Source of the DNA: Myxococcus hansupus
Lineage (GTDB): Bacteria > Myxococcota > Myxococcia > Myxococcales > Myxococcaceae
Length of the DNA stretch: 64,000 nt
Assembly: GCF_000280925.3 (NCBI RefSeq)
Contig: NZ_CP012109.1
Coordinates: 1,612,001 to 1,676,000 of the forward strand
Direction of reading: 5' to 3'
The notes beneath the pieces were generated by a model, which was given only the letters and a program-made list of their open reading frames with translations, did no database searches and was not told the origin of the DNA. Below, one piece after another: positions 47,059 to 55,993 of this stretch. Each line of letters opens with the position of its first letter. The stretch's first letter is position 1. A program made the position numbers and the translations under genes.

Positions 47059-47397
47059 ATGCCCGTCTGCCGTCAGCCCGAATCGTCCGCGTTCACCCTC
47101 ACGCGTCACTTCGTCGAGCGCAGCGCGCTCCGGCAGCTTCGTGACGACGTGCTCGACTTCATCCTGGAGTTCGGCAGCCGCACGCGCGCGAGTGGCATGA
47201 CGCACGTCACGGTGCTGGAGCGCGACCTGCCGAGGGGTTGGCGGCGCATGGACGTGGCGCGGCAGGCGAGCGGATGGATTGTGCTGCTCAACGACGAAGA
47301 GCGCCTCATCACCTGCTACCGGCGCGGTGACGCGAACCGCTTCATCCGCCGCAAGCCGAAGCACCGCATGTCCGACACCCAGCTTCACCGCCTCTGA
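47059..47397 (+). CDS. Small protein, DUF4258-like (possible RNase-fold)
   Basis: A 112-residue protein. I chose ATG 47059 because GAGGAG lies 10 bases upstream. The frame is open further, but the 12 codons upstream look weaker. The pattern of a short N-terminus, TRHFVERSALRQL, VLDFILEFG, a long loop, GWIVLLNDEERLITCYRR and a basic tail (RFIRRKPKHR) resembles DUF4258/BrnT-like small proteins, some of which are toxins. No antitoxin-like gene is adjacent. The assignment is tentative. Confidence 0.6.
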   Translation: MPVCRQPESSAFTLTRHFVERSALRQLRDDVLDFILEFGSRTRASGMTHVTVLERDLPRGWRRMDVARQASGWIVLLNDEERLITCYRRGDANRFIRRKPKHRMSDTQLHRL

Positions 47398-47409
47398 GCG
47401 CAGGTGCGC

Positions 47410-48321
47410 TCAGGCCGCGCCCTGCAAGGCGTACATTCCCAGGGCGACCAGCATCGCGCCACCCACGGCCAGCAGGCCCATGGGGAAGCGCTGGGTCAGC
47501 AGCCGCCGCGCGGAGGTGGTGCTGTCGGGCCGGTCCTCGATGCGCTCCGAGAGGAGCCTCTCCAAGAACCGGCGCAGCCGGCGCGGCACGCCTCGGGGGA
47601 GGGGCTGGCTCCCGGGCTCTCCGCCGGTGAGGGCCTCGTGCAGCAGGCGCCCCAGGACATGCAGGTCGGACTGCACCACCGCGCGGCCCCACTGACGCTG
47701 TTCCGGGGCCTGGTACCGATGCGCGCCGGGGGGAATCACGCCCAGGCCGAAGCGCCAGAGCTTCGCGCCATTCGCGCCGACCAGGACGCTTTCGGGACTG
47801 AGGTTTCCGTGGACCAGCCCCGCGTCATGCGCGGCGCCCAGCGCATCCAGGAGCTGGAACGCGATGCGCTCCACCTCCGGCCAGGGCAGGGCATTGACCC
47901 AATCCAGCCGCGTCCGCAGGTCGGGCGCGGACAGGGGCACCATCGCGTACCAACACCGGCCGCGCTCCTCGCCCGAGGAGACGACGTGGATGAGGCCCGG
48001 GTGCCGGAGACCTCGGAGCAGCTCGACCTCGCGGTGGAAGGCGGCTCGACGTGCCGCGTCCGCCGTCACGCGAGAGGGCAGCACCCGGACCGCGCAGGGA
48101 CCGGCATGGCCCTCCGCCGCGTACAGCGCGCCCGTGTCATCCGTCCCCATGCGGTGCACCAGCAGGAACCCACCCATCGATTCACCGGAGAGGTCTGGCT
48201 CGGGTGGGATGAAAGGGCCGCCCACGCCCTCGCCCGTCGAGGCGCCCGCGCCACACGTGGGGCATGGGCCCGGCCCGGTGTCCGCGCGCGGCGTGCGACA
48301 TGTGGGGCAGAGGTTCTTCAC
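47410..48321 (-). CDS. Zinc-ribbon plus kinase-fold membrane protein lacking catalytic residues: pseudokinase
   Basis: A 303-residue protein. The N-terminus is a zinc ribbon (CPTCRTPR...CPTCG, cysteines 5, 8, 20, 23). A Ser/Thr kinase-like domain covers about residues 50-270, and one membrane helix ends the protein (MGLLAVGGAMLVALGMYAL). All key kinase residues are changed. The VAIK lysine is Arg79 (CAVRV), HRD is His171-Gly-Asn173, the metal-binding Asn is Ser178 (HGNLSPES), and DFG is Arg190-Phe-Gly. The alphaC Glu (REVELL) remains. I chose GTG 48321 since it directly precedes KNLCPTC. The frame is open to ATG 48456. Confidence 0.85.
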   Translation of the reverse strand: MKNLCPTCRTPRADTGPGPCPTCGAGASTGEGVGGPFIPPEPDLSGESMGGFLLVHRMGTDDTGALYAAEGHAGPCAVRVLPSRVTADAARRAAFHREVELLRGLRHPGLIHVVSSGEERGRCWYAMVPLSAPDLRTRLDWVNALPWPEVERIAFQLLDALGAAHDAGLVHGNLSPESVLVGANGAKLWRFGLGVIPPGAHRYQAPEQRQWGRAVVQSDLHVLGRLLHEALTGGEPGSQPLPRGVPRRLRRFLERLLSERIEDRPDSTTSARRLLTQRFPMGLLAVGGAMLVALGMYALQGAA

Positions 48322-48454
48322 GGGAGGGGAGGGGGTGGGTTGCTGGCATCTTCCGAGGGCTTTCCTCGCACGGCAAGCGATGGTCGCTCGCTCGAGGGGC
48401 GGGGCGGGTGCCGTGGACGTTGACTCGCTTGCCGGGTTGAGGGACGCACAGCGC

Positions 48455-49375
48455 ATGGCGCATCAGAAGGTCCAGGTTCCTCGTGAGTCCGCGGGGGAGC
48501 GGCTCGACCGCTTCCTGTCGAAGCAGGTGCCGGGCCTCGGCCTGGAGCGGGCGCGCGCCTTGATTGACTCGGGCGCGGTTCGCATTCGCGGGAAGAAGTG
48601 TCAGGCCACGCGCAAGCTGTGGGGCGGAGAGGAAATCGAGCTTGAACGCCCGGAGCCCCGCGCCGCGCCCCAGGTGTCCGCCGAGGGGCCCGTGCTGCCC
48701 GTGCTTCACGACGACGCGGCCCTGGTCATCGTGAACAAGCCCCCGGGCATCGTCGTGGAGCCGGAAGGCCGCGCGGCCTCGGTGGTGGGCTTGCTGGCGG
48801 CGCAGCGGCCCCCGTTCGACGTGGAGGGCCAGGCGCTTCCGGGGGTGGTGCACCGGTTGGACCGGGAGACCAGCGGCTGCCTGTCCTTCGCCCGCACGGA
48901 CGTCGCCGCCGCCGCGCTCCTGCGCGCCTTCCAGGAGAAGCGCGTGGACAAGCGGTACTGGACGCTGGTGCTGGGGCAGCCCCCCGCGCAGGGGCGTCTG
49001 GAGGGGCCTTATGCCCGCGACCCGGCGGACCCCCGACGCTTCACCACGCGCGTGCCGTCCGCGCGCAGGGCCGCGCTGTCCTACGAGGTCCGCGAGCGTT
49101 TCGCCAACGCGGCCCTGTTGGAAATCGACCTGGACACCGGCCGCACGCACCAGATTCGCGTGCAACTCTCCGAGGCGGGGTTCCCCGTGCTGGGGGACTC
49201 GCTGTACGGCGCGCCCGAGGCGCGGACGCATGCCGCCGCGCAGGCGTTGGGACGTCAGGCGCTGCATGCCTTCATGCTGGAGCTGCCGAGTCTCACTTCC
49301 GGGCAGCTCATCCGCGTGGAGGCGCCGCTGCCGGAGGACTTCCTGCGCGCGCTCGCGGTGCTGCGGGGTGGGTGA
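48455..49375 (+). CDS. RluA/RluD family pseudouridine synthase
   Basis: A 306-residue tRNA/rRNA pseudouridine synthase. An N-terminal S4 RNA-binding domain (ESAGERLDRFLSKQVPGL, ALIDSGAVRIRGKK) is followed by the catalytic domain with VVHRLDRETSGCL, where the Asp is the nucleophile. KPPGIVVEP, YEVRERF and GRTHQIRVQLSEAGFPVLGD are family motifs. The exact target RNA position cannot be told from sequence. ATG 48455 has GAGGGA upstream. In-frame starts further upstream overlap the divergent kinase-like gene. Confidence 0.92.
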   Translation: MAHQKVQVPRESAGERLDRFLSKQVPGLGLERARALIDSGAVRIRGKKCQATRKLWGGEEIELERPEPRAAPQVSAEGPVLPVLHDDAALVIVNKPPGIVVEPEGRAASVVGLLAAQRPPFDVEGQALPGVVHRLDRETSGCLSFARTDVAAAALLRAFQEKRVDKRYWTLVLGQPPAQGRLEGPYARDPADPRRFTTRVPSARRAALSYEVRERFANAALLEIDLDTGRTHQIRVQLSEAGFPVLGDSLYGAPEARTHAAAQALGRQALHAFMLELPSLTSGQLIRVEAPLPEDFLRALAVLRGG

Positions 49376-49378
49376 GCA

Positions 49379-49411
49379 CGCCGCGCCTCGCGTGGGGACG
49401 GAGGCGCGGCG
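49379..49411. terminator. Bidirectional hairpin terminator
   Basis: A perfect 11-bp stem, CGCCGCGCCTC (49379-49389) with GAGGCGCGGCG (49401-49411), and an 11-base loop. It lies three bases after the stop of the pseudouridine synthase and before the convergent subtilase stop, so it can serve both. Confidence 0.65.
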
Positions 49412-49420
49412 GCACGTGGC

Positions 49421-51463
49421 TCAGAGTGACTGCGTCCCGTGGACCGTCGCCGCCATGACGCTGCCTGCCGCGTTCCTGCACTCGACCCTCCAGCGAATCT
49501 GGTCATGGGGCCCGAGCGGCGGCGGCTCGGTCCGCGGGTTCGGCAGAACGTGCGTCCCGAAGTCGAGCGACGTGGGATACGGACCGCTGTTCCACAGTTC
49601 CGGCCCACCCCTGTTGAAGCCCTGGATGCCGATGGACTGCACCACGCACGTGTCGGCGTCGATGCTCTCGTAGCGGTAGGACATCGGCGTTCCCGCGTCC
49701 CAGGTGAACCGATTCTGGTTCACCACGGAGGGGTCTCCGGTGAACCGTTGCCAGACGTTGCCCGTGCTGGTGCTCTTGACGTACCACGCGACCCCGGTGA
49801 CCGCGCGACGGATGGTCGCGTTCGCTTCCGCGCTGGTGCGTCGCGTCCCACTGGCGTTCGTGCACTCCACCAGCCACCGGTACTGCCCTGCCGCCAGCGT
49901 ATTCGCGGACAAAGTCTGTTTCGGCAGGAGGTTGTTGAGCTGGAACCAGGCGAGCCCGTTCCTGAACGCGCGGACGTTGCAGCTCGCCGCGCCCAACGAA
50001 TCGTAGCGGACGGCGAACGTATCGGTGTGGAATCGTTCGAAATGGCCGACCGCGGTGTCGCCGACGGCGAGCTCCACCGTGGGCTGCGCGAACGGCCCCT
50101 GGAGGTTCAGGTTCGGAATGGTCGCGGTCGAGCCCGGGAGCGTGACACGCTTCGCTCGCACCGCCTGCTCGATTTGTGCGGGCGTGGTCAGGCCTTGCGT
50201 CTCCGCCAGATGGAGCGCGACCCCCGCGACGTGAGGGGCCGCCATCGAGGTTCCCGACAGGTGGGTGTAGCTGTTACCCGACCAGGTGGACCGCACGACA
50301 TTCCCGGGGGCCCAGATCTCGACGCACGCGCCGAAGTTGGAGCCCGGCTCGCTGTCCGCGAGCGGGGCGTTGCGGAACCGGTTCGTGCCATTCAAGGGCG
50401 CGACGGGCTGGCCATTGTCGTCAATGGCCCCGACCACCATGATGCCGTCACTCACCTGGGTGGCGTTGTAGGCGTAGACGCAGGCGTCCGCGTGATTGTT
50501 TCCAGCGGACTGGGCAATGAAGGCTCCCGGGTAGCCCACCGCGGGGTTCGGCGTTGCCAGGATCCGCAGCTTGTCGCCCAGCGTCTGGCCTTCGTTGAAG
50601 TGCGGGGAGTTCATCGAGATGTTGACGATCCCCACACGTCCGGACGCGCGGATGCGTGAGTAGATGAGGTCGAGCCCCAAGGCGACATCGGCGACATCGG
50701 AGCCGGAGGAGCACCCCGCGGTCGCGGTTCCCCCGCGCCCGACAGCGACGGAGACAATGGCCGCGCCCGAGCTCACGCCGACCACGCTCGAAGGCACGGT
50801 CGTCGCCCGGGCACCGATGATTCCGGCCACGTGGTTCGCATGGGGGTAGCAGCCCGTGGGGGACTGGCCAGGAACGGCCGCGAGCCGGTCGAGGAACGGC
50901 AAGCCGCTGTGGGGGGCCGCGCCCGTGTCGAGCAGGTAGACGGTGTGTGAGCGGGAGCTGACCCTCGGGCCGCCGACCGCGTGGACGCCCCAGGGGGTGG
51001 TGGGGGTTGTCCCGGTGTTCGTCCACACCGCGCTGAGTTCGACAGCGCCGTTCTCGGTCAGCCGCTGGACGCGAGCATCCCTGCGCAGCCGCGCCACCTG
51101 CCCGGTGGTCAGGAAGGCGGTGAAGCTCCTCCCGACGAAGCTGGTCATCGCGGTGGGGAGGACGCCGAAGTCCAAACGCAGATCATCGACGAGATGCCGC
51201 GCCGTCACGTCCTGGGCGTCGGAGAATCCATCCGACGGGGGCGCGGCGGACGCCGGCATGCGACTCGTCGCGGCGTCGTGCAGGTCGACGAGGTACTGCG
51301 TGCGGCCGTTCGCATCCCGGCGGACCGTGGAGGTGTCTCCGCTGGCGCGGAAGACAGGGGCGCCAGCGTTGACGGTGTCCATGGACACGGTGGGCGCGGC
51401 CGCGACGTGTCCGGCCCCCCCGATTCCCACGGCGAGCACCACGACGTTTCTCCAACCCATCAT
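49421..51463 (-). CDS. Secreted S8 family (subtilisin-like) serine peptidase
   Basis: A 680-residue exported protease. The signal peptide ends near residue 23 (VAAA). A propeptide follows to about residue 150. The S8 catalytic domain has Asp in YLLDTGAAPH, His in NHVAGIIG, the oxyanion Asn in SAGNNHADACV, and Ser in GTSMAAPHVAG. The C-terminal 200 residues contain two beta-sandwich repeats with conserved Cys pairs and Trp (SCNVRAF...WLVECTNASG and TCVVQSI...WRVECRNAAG), probably a substrate-binding or autotransport aid. It is likely a secreted predatory protease. Confidence 0.92.
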   Translation of the reverse strand: MMGWRNVVVLAVGIGGAGHVAAAPTVSMDTVNAGAPVFRASGDTSTVRRDANGRTQYLVDLHDAATSRMPASAAPPSDGFSDAQDVTARHLVDDLRLDFGVLPTAMTSFVGRSFTAFLTTGQVARLRRDARVQRLTENGAVELSAVWTNTGTTPTTPWGVHAVGGPRVSSRSHTVYLLDTGAAPHSGLPFLDRLAAVPGQSPTGCYPHANHVAGIIGARATTVPSSVVGVSSGAAIVSVAVGRGGTATAGCSSGSDVADVALGLDLIYSRIRASGRVGIVNISMNSPHFNEGQTLGDKLRILATPNPAVGYPGAFIAQSAGNNHADACVYAYNATQVSDGIMVVGAIDDNGQPVAPLNGTNRFRNAPLADSEPGSNFGACVEIWAPGNVVRSTWSGNSYTHLSGTSMAAPHVAGVALHLAETQGLTTPAQIEQAVRAKRVTLPGSTATIPNLNLQGPFAQPTVELAVGDTAVGHFERFHTDTFAVRYDSLGAASCNVRAFRNGLAWFQLNNLLPKQTLSANTLAAGQYRWLVECTNASGTRRTSAEANATIRRAVTGVAWYVKSTSTGNVWQRFTGDPSVVNQNRFTWDAGTPMSYRYESIDADTCVVQSIGIQGFNRGGPELWNSGPYPTSLDFGTHVLPNPRTEPPPLGPHDQIRWRVECRNAAGSVMAATVHGTQSL

Positions 51464-51579
51464 TGGCCGTCCCTGAAGAAAGGAGTGAGGTCCTTTTATA
51501 CAGGGGATTTATCGCCAGGAATATTGTCTCACGGCGCTGCTGCGACACCGGTGTTGCGTTTCTCATGCATTGAGAGTGA

Positions 51580-53004
51580 TTACAGGCGGACCTGGAGCAG
51601 CAGGTTTCCGCCCACCGCGTGCGGCGAGTCGAAGACGACGCGCGCCACGCCGGTGACATCGTCCTCGAAGAGGGTGCGGTTCGGGTCTCGCGTGTAGAAG
51701 ACCTCCGCGAGCACACCGGCCACCTCTCCCAAATCCCAACGCGCCGTTGCCTTGGCGGTCAGGGCGATGCCTGCCTTCGCTCCCTCCGGCAGGAACGATA
51801 GCAACCCGACGTCTCGAACGATGGCATCTCCCGAGGGAAGCCCAGACGACAGGAAGGGCGACGCCAGGCTCGCGGGCAGGGTGGCTCGTAGCAGCAGACC
51901 GGGCGTCATGCCCCAGTCGCGCAGATGGTAATCCGCCCCCACCGTGGCGGAGCGCTCCGCCTTGGGTTGCATCCGGTCGCGCAGCGTCATCCCGGGTGGG
52001 TAACCCGGCATGTCGCTGAAGATGAAGGCCGGAGTCTTGGCGTATGCGAGCGCATGGACCCGCAGCAGGTCCCACTTGAAGCGGGCCACGAGCGCGGCGG
52101 CATGGGCCGGCTGCCGACGAGTGACTCCCGGCTCGGACGCATCCGCGTCCAGGAGTCGTTGGGAGATGAAACTCCCCTCCATGGCGAGGTGCGCCCCGAA
52201 GCCGCCCGGATAGACATCGGGTGCGAAGAATCGCTCGAAGAAAGTCGGGTCTCCCTCGTAGAGCGCGAGGTCGACGTTGGTGCCCACGGGCACGCCTTGC
52301 CGCCACAGCACGCGTCCCGACACACCGAGCGTGTTGAGGTCGAGTTCCCTGGTTCCTTCCGCTGGAGTTCCAGAGGGGCTCCGGTCGAAATGGGCCGCCT
52401 CGACTTCCACCCGAAACGTTCGTGTCAGGTTCAGTCCAGCGCCCGCCAACAGCATCAGGCGTCGCTCATTCTCCAGCGTTTGTCCGTTGGCCATTCGGGG
52501 GGCCTTGGCGGCGGCGAAGACCTCCCATCGCTGGCGTGACAGACGCAGCTCCAGGCCGGGTTCACCGCCCTCTTCGCGACGTGTGCGGGTGGCCGTGCGC
52601 CCCCAGACCACCGGGTTCTCGTAGCCCATGTAGAGACGGGTCGAGCTCACCGGGAAGACTGTCAGCGACAGGTTTTCATCAGGGGCCCAGGAGGACGGGT
52701 GGTAGCGGAGGCGGAAGTAGCTGGCGTTGTCGTGGAAGGCAATGCCTTGAAACCCCGATGGATTGACGAACAGCGACAGCGCGGCCTCGGCGCGCAGGCC
52801 CGAAGTCAGCTCCGCCGTGCGTGCGTCCAGCGCGACGTGGAACCGGGTGGTTGCATCAGGCGCACCAAAGTCCGTGTCCCCGGCGAGGAATGAAAGACGC
52901 GCCTGCAGGAACGCGTCGTCCGTGGGGCTGGCTTTCGTGGCAACGACATCCGGGGTTTGTCCCAGGGCAAGGACCAGCGAGGCGGCGAGCAGCGAAGGCG
53001 TCAT
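51580..53004 (-). CDS. Predicted outer-membrane beta-barrel protein, unknown function
   Basis: A 474-residue exported protein with a signal peptide (MTPSLLAASLVLALG, cleavage near residue 18). The mature sequence alternates hydrophobic and polar residues in strand-like blocks with aromatic girdles (YFRLRYHP, NLSLTVFPVSSTRLYMGYENP, RVVFDSPHAVGGNLLLQVRL), and the C-terminus ends in a strand with Leu, typical of barrels. I do not recognise the family. ATG 53004 was chosen for the signal peptide. The frame extends 82 codons upstream, without coding character. Confidence 0.72.
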   Translation of the reverse strand: MTPSLLAASLVLALGQTPDVVATKASPTDDAFLQARLSFLAGDTDFGAPDATTRFHVALDARTAELTSGLRAEAALSLFVNPSGFQGIAFHDNASYFRLRYHPSSWAPDENLSLTVFPVSSTRLYMGYENPVVWGRTATRTRREEGGEPGLELRLSRQRWEVFAAAKAPRMANGQTLENERRLMLLAGAGLNLTRTFRVEVEAAHFDRSPSGTPAEGTRELDLNTLGVSGRVLWRQGVPVGTNVDLALYEGDPTFFERFFAPDVYPGGFGAHLAMEGSFISQRLLDADASEPGVTRRQPAHAAALVARFKWDLLRVHALAYAKTPAFIFSDMPGYPPGMTLRDRMQPKAERSATVGADYHLRDWGMTPGLLLRATLPASLASPFLSSGLPSGDAIVRDVGLLSFLPEGAKAGIALTAKATARWDLGEVAGVLAEVFYTRDPNRTLFEDDVTGVARVVFDSPHAVGGNLLLQVRL

Positions 53005-53408
53005 GGCGAGGCAGCTTAAACCTCCGTTCCATAGGGACTGGCAAGCCTCCGCGGCAGGACGAGGCTGCATCCCATCCTGGAGTCGCTGTCGGGGCCACTC
53101 GAGCATCCGGGCCGGCGGCCATTTGTCCTGCCGACGCTTGCAGGTGATGCCGCTGAGACAATGAATACGTCGCAGGGTGCTCAGGCGTGAAACACTTGTC
53201 GCGTGCGGTTCTTGCCTCCCTCTTTTCAAGTTCTCAAAGTGTGAAATCATCCGAGCGGTGAGTTGCGTGTGAATTAACTCACCGGATGCACGGTCTCAGT
53301 GGGGCCGATGGCGCTCGCGGGTGCTCGTCGGAGTTTTCGCGCTGTTGGGGCCGTGAGTTCATGGCCGCGATTCGCGAGAGCAAACCCTTGGATCAAAGGA
53401 ATCATCCC
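53005..53408. other. Divergent intergenic region
   Basis: About 400 bases between the barrel gene (minus) and a lipoprotein gene (plus). An inverted repeat GGTGAGTT (53257-53264) / AACTCACC (53276-53283) with an 11-base spacer lies about 125 bases before the plus-strand start, and could be a regulator site. No gene or clear promoter box was found. An open frame to ATG 53286 joins the plus gene but lacks a ribosome site. Confidence 0.35.
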
Positions 53409-54002
53409 TTGAATACGTCGTTCCGCCGTTGGCCGTGCGCGCTTGTTGGACTCTCCCTCGGAGTCATTCTCGTTGCCTGTGGTGGTGACTCGGAGCCGCC
53501 CAATCCGGATGGAGAAGGGGATGGGATTGGAGATGGAGATGGGGAGACTCCCACGGAACCGATGGTGAATGGCCTGCCGGCGAGCGAGTACTACGCGCAG
53601 TTCGCCTATGAGAAATACGCTGGCGCCCCGGGTGGTGCGGCTGCGTTCCCCGCGCGGCAGGATGGCATCAACCTGTTCGCAGCGACTGTCTACTTGAAGC
53701 AGGACAAGAGCTTCATCGTCTACTACGCCGAGGGCACGGGGACTGTGCGTTCAAATGGCTACACTGCGGAGATTCCTTCTTCCCGTATGTTCAAACGCAC
53801 CGGCGCCTGGAGCGTCAGTGGGGGCTCGTTGAAGCTCGGCGACCTGCTGACTTGCAAAGGTCTCAAGGTGGATGGCAACGACGCGCTTTATTGCACGCTG
53901 GACCGGGCCATTGGTTATGCGGACGCGGTGGGGAAGAGCGCGGTGTTCACGCGCTCGACCCACTTGTCGCCGAATGACAGGCAGTGGGCCGACTACCAGT
54001 GA
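53409..54002 (+). CDS. Lipoprotein, unknown function
   Basis: A 197-residue lipoprotein. TTG 53409 has AAAGGA eight bases upstream and gives an ideal type II signal peptide (NTSFRRWPCALVG...LVACGG, lipobox Val-Ala-Cys). A Gly/Asp/Glu-rich spacer (GEGDGIGDGDGE) follows. The folded part is beta-rich with TVYLKQDKSFIVYYAEGTG, TGAWSVSGGSLKLGDLLTC and YCTLDRAIGYADAVG. Two cysteines could pair. In-frame ATGs at 53286 and 53361 lack ribosome sites. No family is recognised. Confidence 0.75.
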   Translation: MNTSFRRWPCALVGLSLGVILVACGGDSEPPNPDGEGDGIGDGDGETPTEPMVNGLPASEYYAQFAYEKYAGAPGGAAAFPARQDGINLFAATVYLKQDKSFIVYYAEGTGTVRSNGYTAEIPSSRMFKRTGAWSVSGGSLKLGDLLTCKGLKVDGNDALYCTLDRAIGYADAVGKSAVFTRSTHLSPNDRQWADYQ

Positions 54003-54095
54003 TGCCTGAGCTCTCTGTGAGGTGTGGCTCTACGGATTGAAGCAGCTTCACGTCCAGGGGGGGGCGGGGCGCGGACATCCGCCTCTCGCTCCCTC

Positions 54096-54170
54096 AGTTC
54101 GGCTGTTTCATCGCACGCATCCGCCGAACTCGACGGCAGTTGTCAAACGCGTTCTCAGTCCATGGACTGA
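54096..54170. repeat. Inverted repeats between convergent genes (terminator candidates)
   Basis: AGTTCGGC (54096-54103) pairs with GCCGAACT (54123-54130) across a 19-base loop. A 16-bp perfect palindrome TCAGTCCATGGACTGA follows at 54155-54170. Both lie in the 201-base gap between the convergent lipoprotein and ChaN genes. They may act as terminators for either gene, or the palindrome may be a protein site. Confidence 0.45.
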
Positions 54171-54203
54171 CCCGTCTGCTGCTTTGTCAGTGAAGGAGCC
54201 GCC

Positions 54204-55214
54204 TCACTTCGGCGTGCGCTGGCGCAGCGCCGCGCACGGGTCCTCCATGGGGACCGCCGGGGTGAACCAAGCATAGTCGAAAGGCAGGGTCTCCGTGCCC
54301 AGGGAGGCCACGTAGTCCTCCGGCTTCAGAAGCTCCTCGGAGACCTCCAGCAGGGCCAGTGCGCGCACGTCCTTTCCCGGCGCGCGTTTCGCGAGCTGCG
54401 CGGGGACGGCCCGGTCCGTGCGCGCGTGCCCGTTACCCGTGATGAGCACCACGCCCTGGCCTGTGTCCGCGCTCAGCATCCGGTCCGCCAACTGCGCATC
54501 CCGGGCACGTTGTGCCTGCACCATGGGCCCGAGCATCTCCTTGGGCAGATGGCCGCAATGGGCTTCCTCCTGCTCCTCGAGCATCGCCTGCTCCACGGCC
54601 TCTGGGAGCGGCGTCTCCAGGCCCAATCGCTGGCGCAGCTCGGGAGCCATCGACTCCGGGCCGCGCATCACCAGGTCCCTCACTTGGGACCGAGGCAGGT
54701 TGGCCGCGACGATGGGCAGGCCCGCCTCCAGTCCCGAGGCGAACACGGGACGGTACAGCGCCCAGTCCGGCCAGCCACTGCCCCCCCAGTTGACCGCGGT
54801 CGAAAGCGCGTCCGCGTCGCCCGGTGCCTTCGCGAGCGACGTGTCCACCGCGGCCTGCTGGCCCACGTCGAGCATCTCGAAGGCGAGCGCGGGCTTCCTC
54901 CCCGACGCGGCGATGCCCTGGACGAGCTGGGCCTGGAGCCGGTGGTGGTCGGGTTGGTCATGGCGCTCACCCAGCACCACGAAGTGCGCCGCCGTGAGCG
55001 ATTGCCGCAAGGTGTCCAGGTCCACGAAGCGGGCCGCCTTCACGTCCCAGATGCGTCCCACGAGCGGATGCTCCCGGGACAGCGAGGACGTCCATCCCTC
55101 CGGAAGCGGGGCGTGCGGCGCGGGAGGCGTCACCACCGAGTCCGGGCGCGTGGTGCCAGCGCGGGAGCAGGCGGTGGAGAGCAGCAGGACGGAGGCGATG
55201 AGGAGCGTGCGCAT
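54204..55214 (-). CDS. ChaN family lipoprotein (haem/iron-regulated)
   Basis: A 336-residue lipoprotein of the ChaN family. The lipobox is LSTAC with Cys16. The domain has VVLGERHDQPDHHRLQAQL near residue 80, which supplies the conserved Glu/His residues, LAFEMLDVGQQ, WALYRPVFASGLEAGLPI, and GVVLITGNGHARTDRAVP. ChaN of Campylobacter binds two haems and is involved in iron uptake at the outer membrane. A similar role is plausible here but untested. ATG 55214 fits the lipoprotein signal. Confidence 0.88.
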   Translation of the reverse strand: MRTLLIASVLLLSTACSRAGTTRPDSVVTPPAPHAPLPEGWTSSLSREHPLVGRIWDVKAARFVDLDTLRQSLTAAHFVVLGERHDQPDHHRLQAQLVQGIAASGRKPALAFEMLDVGQQAAVDTSLAKAPGDADALSTAVNWGGSGWPDWALYRPVFASGLEAGLPIVAANLPRSQVRDLVMRGPESMAPELRQRLGLETPLPEAVEQAMLEEQEEAHCGHLPKEMLGPMVQAQRARDAQLADRMLSADTGQGVVLITGNGHARTDRAVPAQLAKRAPGKDVRALALLEVSEELLKPEDYVASLGTETLPFDYAWFTPAVPMEDPCAALRQRTPK

Positions 55215-55344
55215 CAGGTGCGCGATTCATCCACAACGCGGGGGCCGGGGGCCACTCCCACATCGGATGGATGCTGTCCCCAGGACATCGCGGGGGCGGG
55301 CCCGCGCCTGCCAGAGAGGCGGCGCGGGCTCGCGGGCGTCTGGC

Positions 55345-55851
55345 TTACTTCGAGTCCACCACGACGACCATCCAGCGGTCGGTGGCGTGGTCGATGCGGA
55401 TGTTGGCGGCACCGGCCTCCTGGAACTGCTGGATGATGCCCTCCAGGAAGGTGAGGTGCTCCTTGGGCGCGTCCACGAAGATGTTCTTCGGGCCGTTGCT
55501 CTTGGCCTTCGGCTTCTTGGCCGGGGCGCTGGCGGAGCCGTTGATGGCCTCGGGGGCGGCGGCGGCCTTCAGGCGGGCGGCGGCGTCGTCCACCGTGGGC
55601 TCATCGGCCTCCGCTTCGGTCTCGGGCTCGGCTTCGACCTCGGGCTCAGCGGCCGGCGCGGGAGCGGCGGACGTGGCTTCGTCCTCGGCCTGCTCACGGA
55701 GCTGGTTGAAGGTCTTCATGTTGATGGTGCCGCCAAACTTCTGCTTGAAGGACTCCAGCGCCTCCTTGCTGCTGACGTCCGGCTGCTGGCGGAAGAGGTC
55801 GAGCAGGAACGTGTGGCGCTCCTGGGTCTGCTCCTGGGTAGTCCTCGGCAT
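55345..55851 (-). CDS. Conserved-looking small protein with acidic linker
   Basis: A 168-residue soluble protein with three parts: an N-terminal helical region (TFLLDLFRQQPDVSSKEALE, to about residue 55), an Ala/Glu/Pro-rich acidic linker (about 55-115), and a C-terminal alpha/beta domain (HLTFLEGIIQQFQEAGAANI, ATDRWMVVVVD). The linker suggests a hinged two-domain protein. I do not recognise it. ATG 55851 was chosen; the open frame before it is non-coding in appearance. Confidence 0.7.
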   Translation of the reverse strand: MPRTTQEQTQERHTFLLDLFRQQPDVSSKEALESFKQKFGGTINMKTFNQLREQAEDEATSAAPAPAAEPEVEAEPETEAEADEPTVDDAAARLKAAAAPEAINGSASAPAKKPKAKSNGPKNIFVDAPKEHLTFLEGIIQQFQEAGAANIRIDHATDRWMVVVVDSK

Positions 55852-55993
55852 TTTCTTCGTGCTCCTGGGTGTGTCGCGACGGGGCGAAAGGCGGCGCACC
55901 CTATCTGGAGCCGTGAAGCGCCGCAAAGGGGGGGCCTGTCTTCCCCTCCGGGCTTGCAACGCGTGCCGAGCCACCCGCGCTGGACGTGCGACT

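Noticed and set aside
47396..47411. Small hairpin GAGCGC-AGGT-GCGCTC at the end of the DUF4258-like gene
   Set aside because: Six-bp stem overlapping both stop codons. It could be chance in high-GC DNA.
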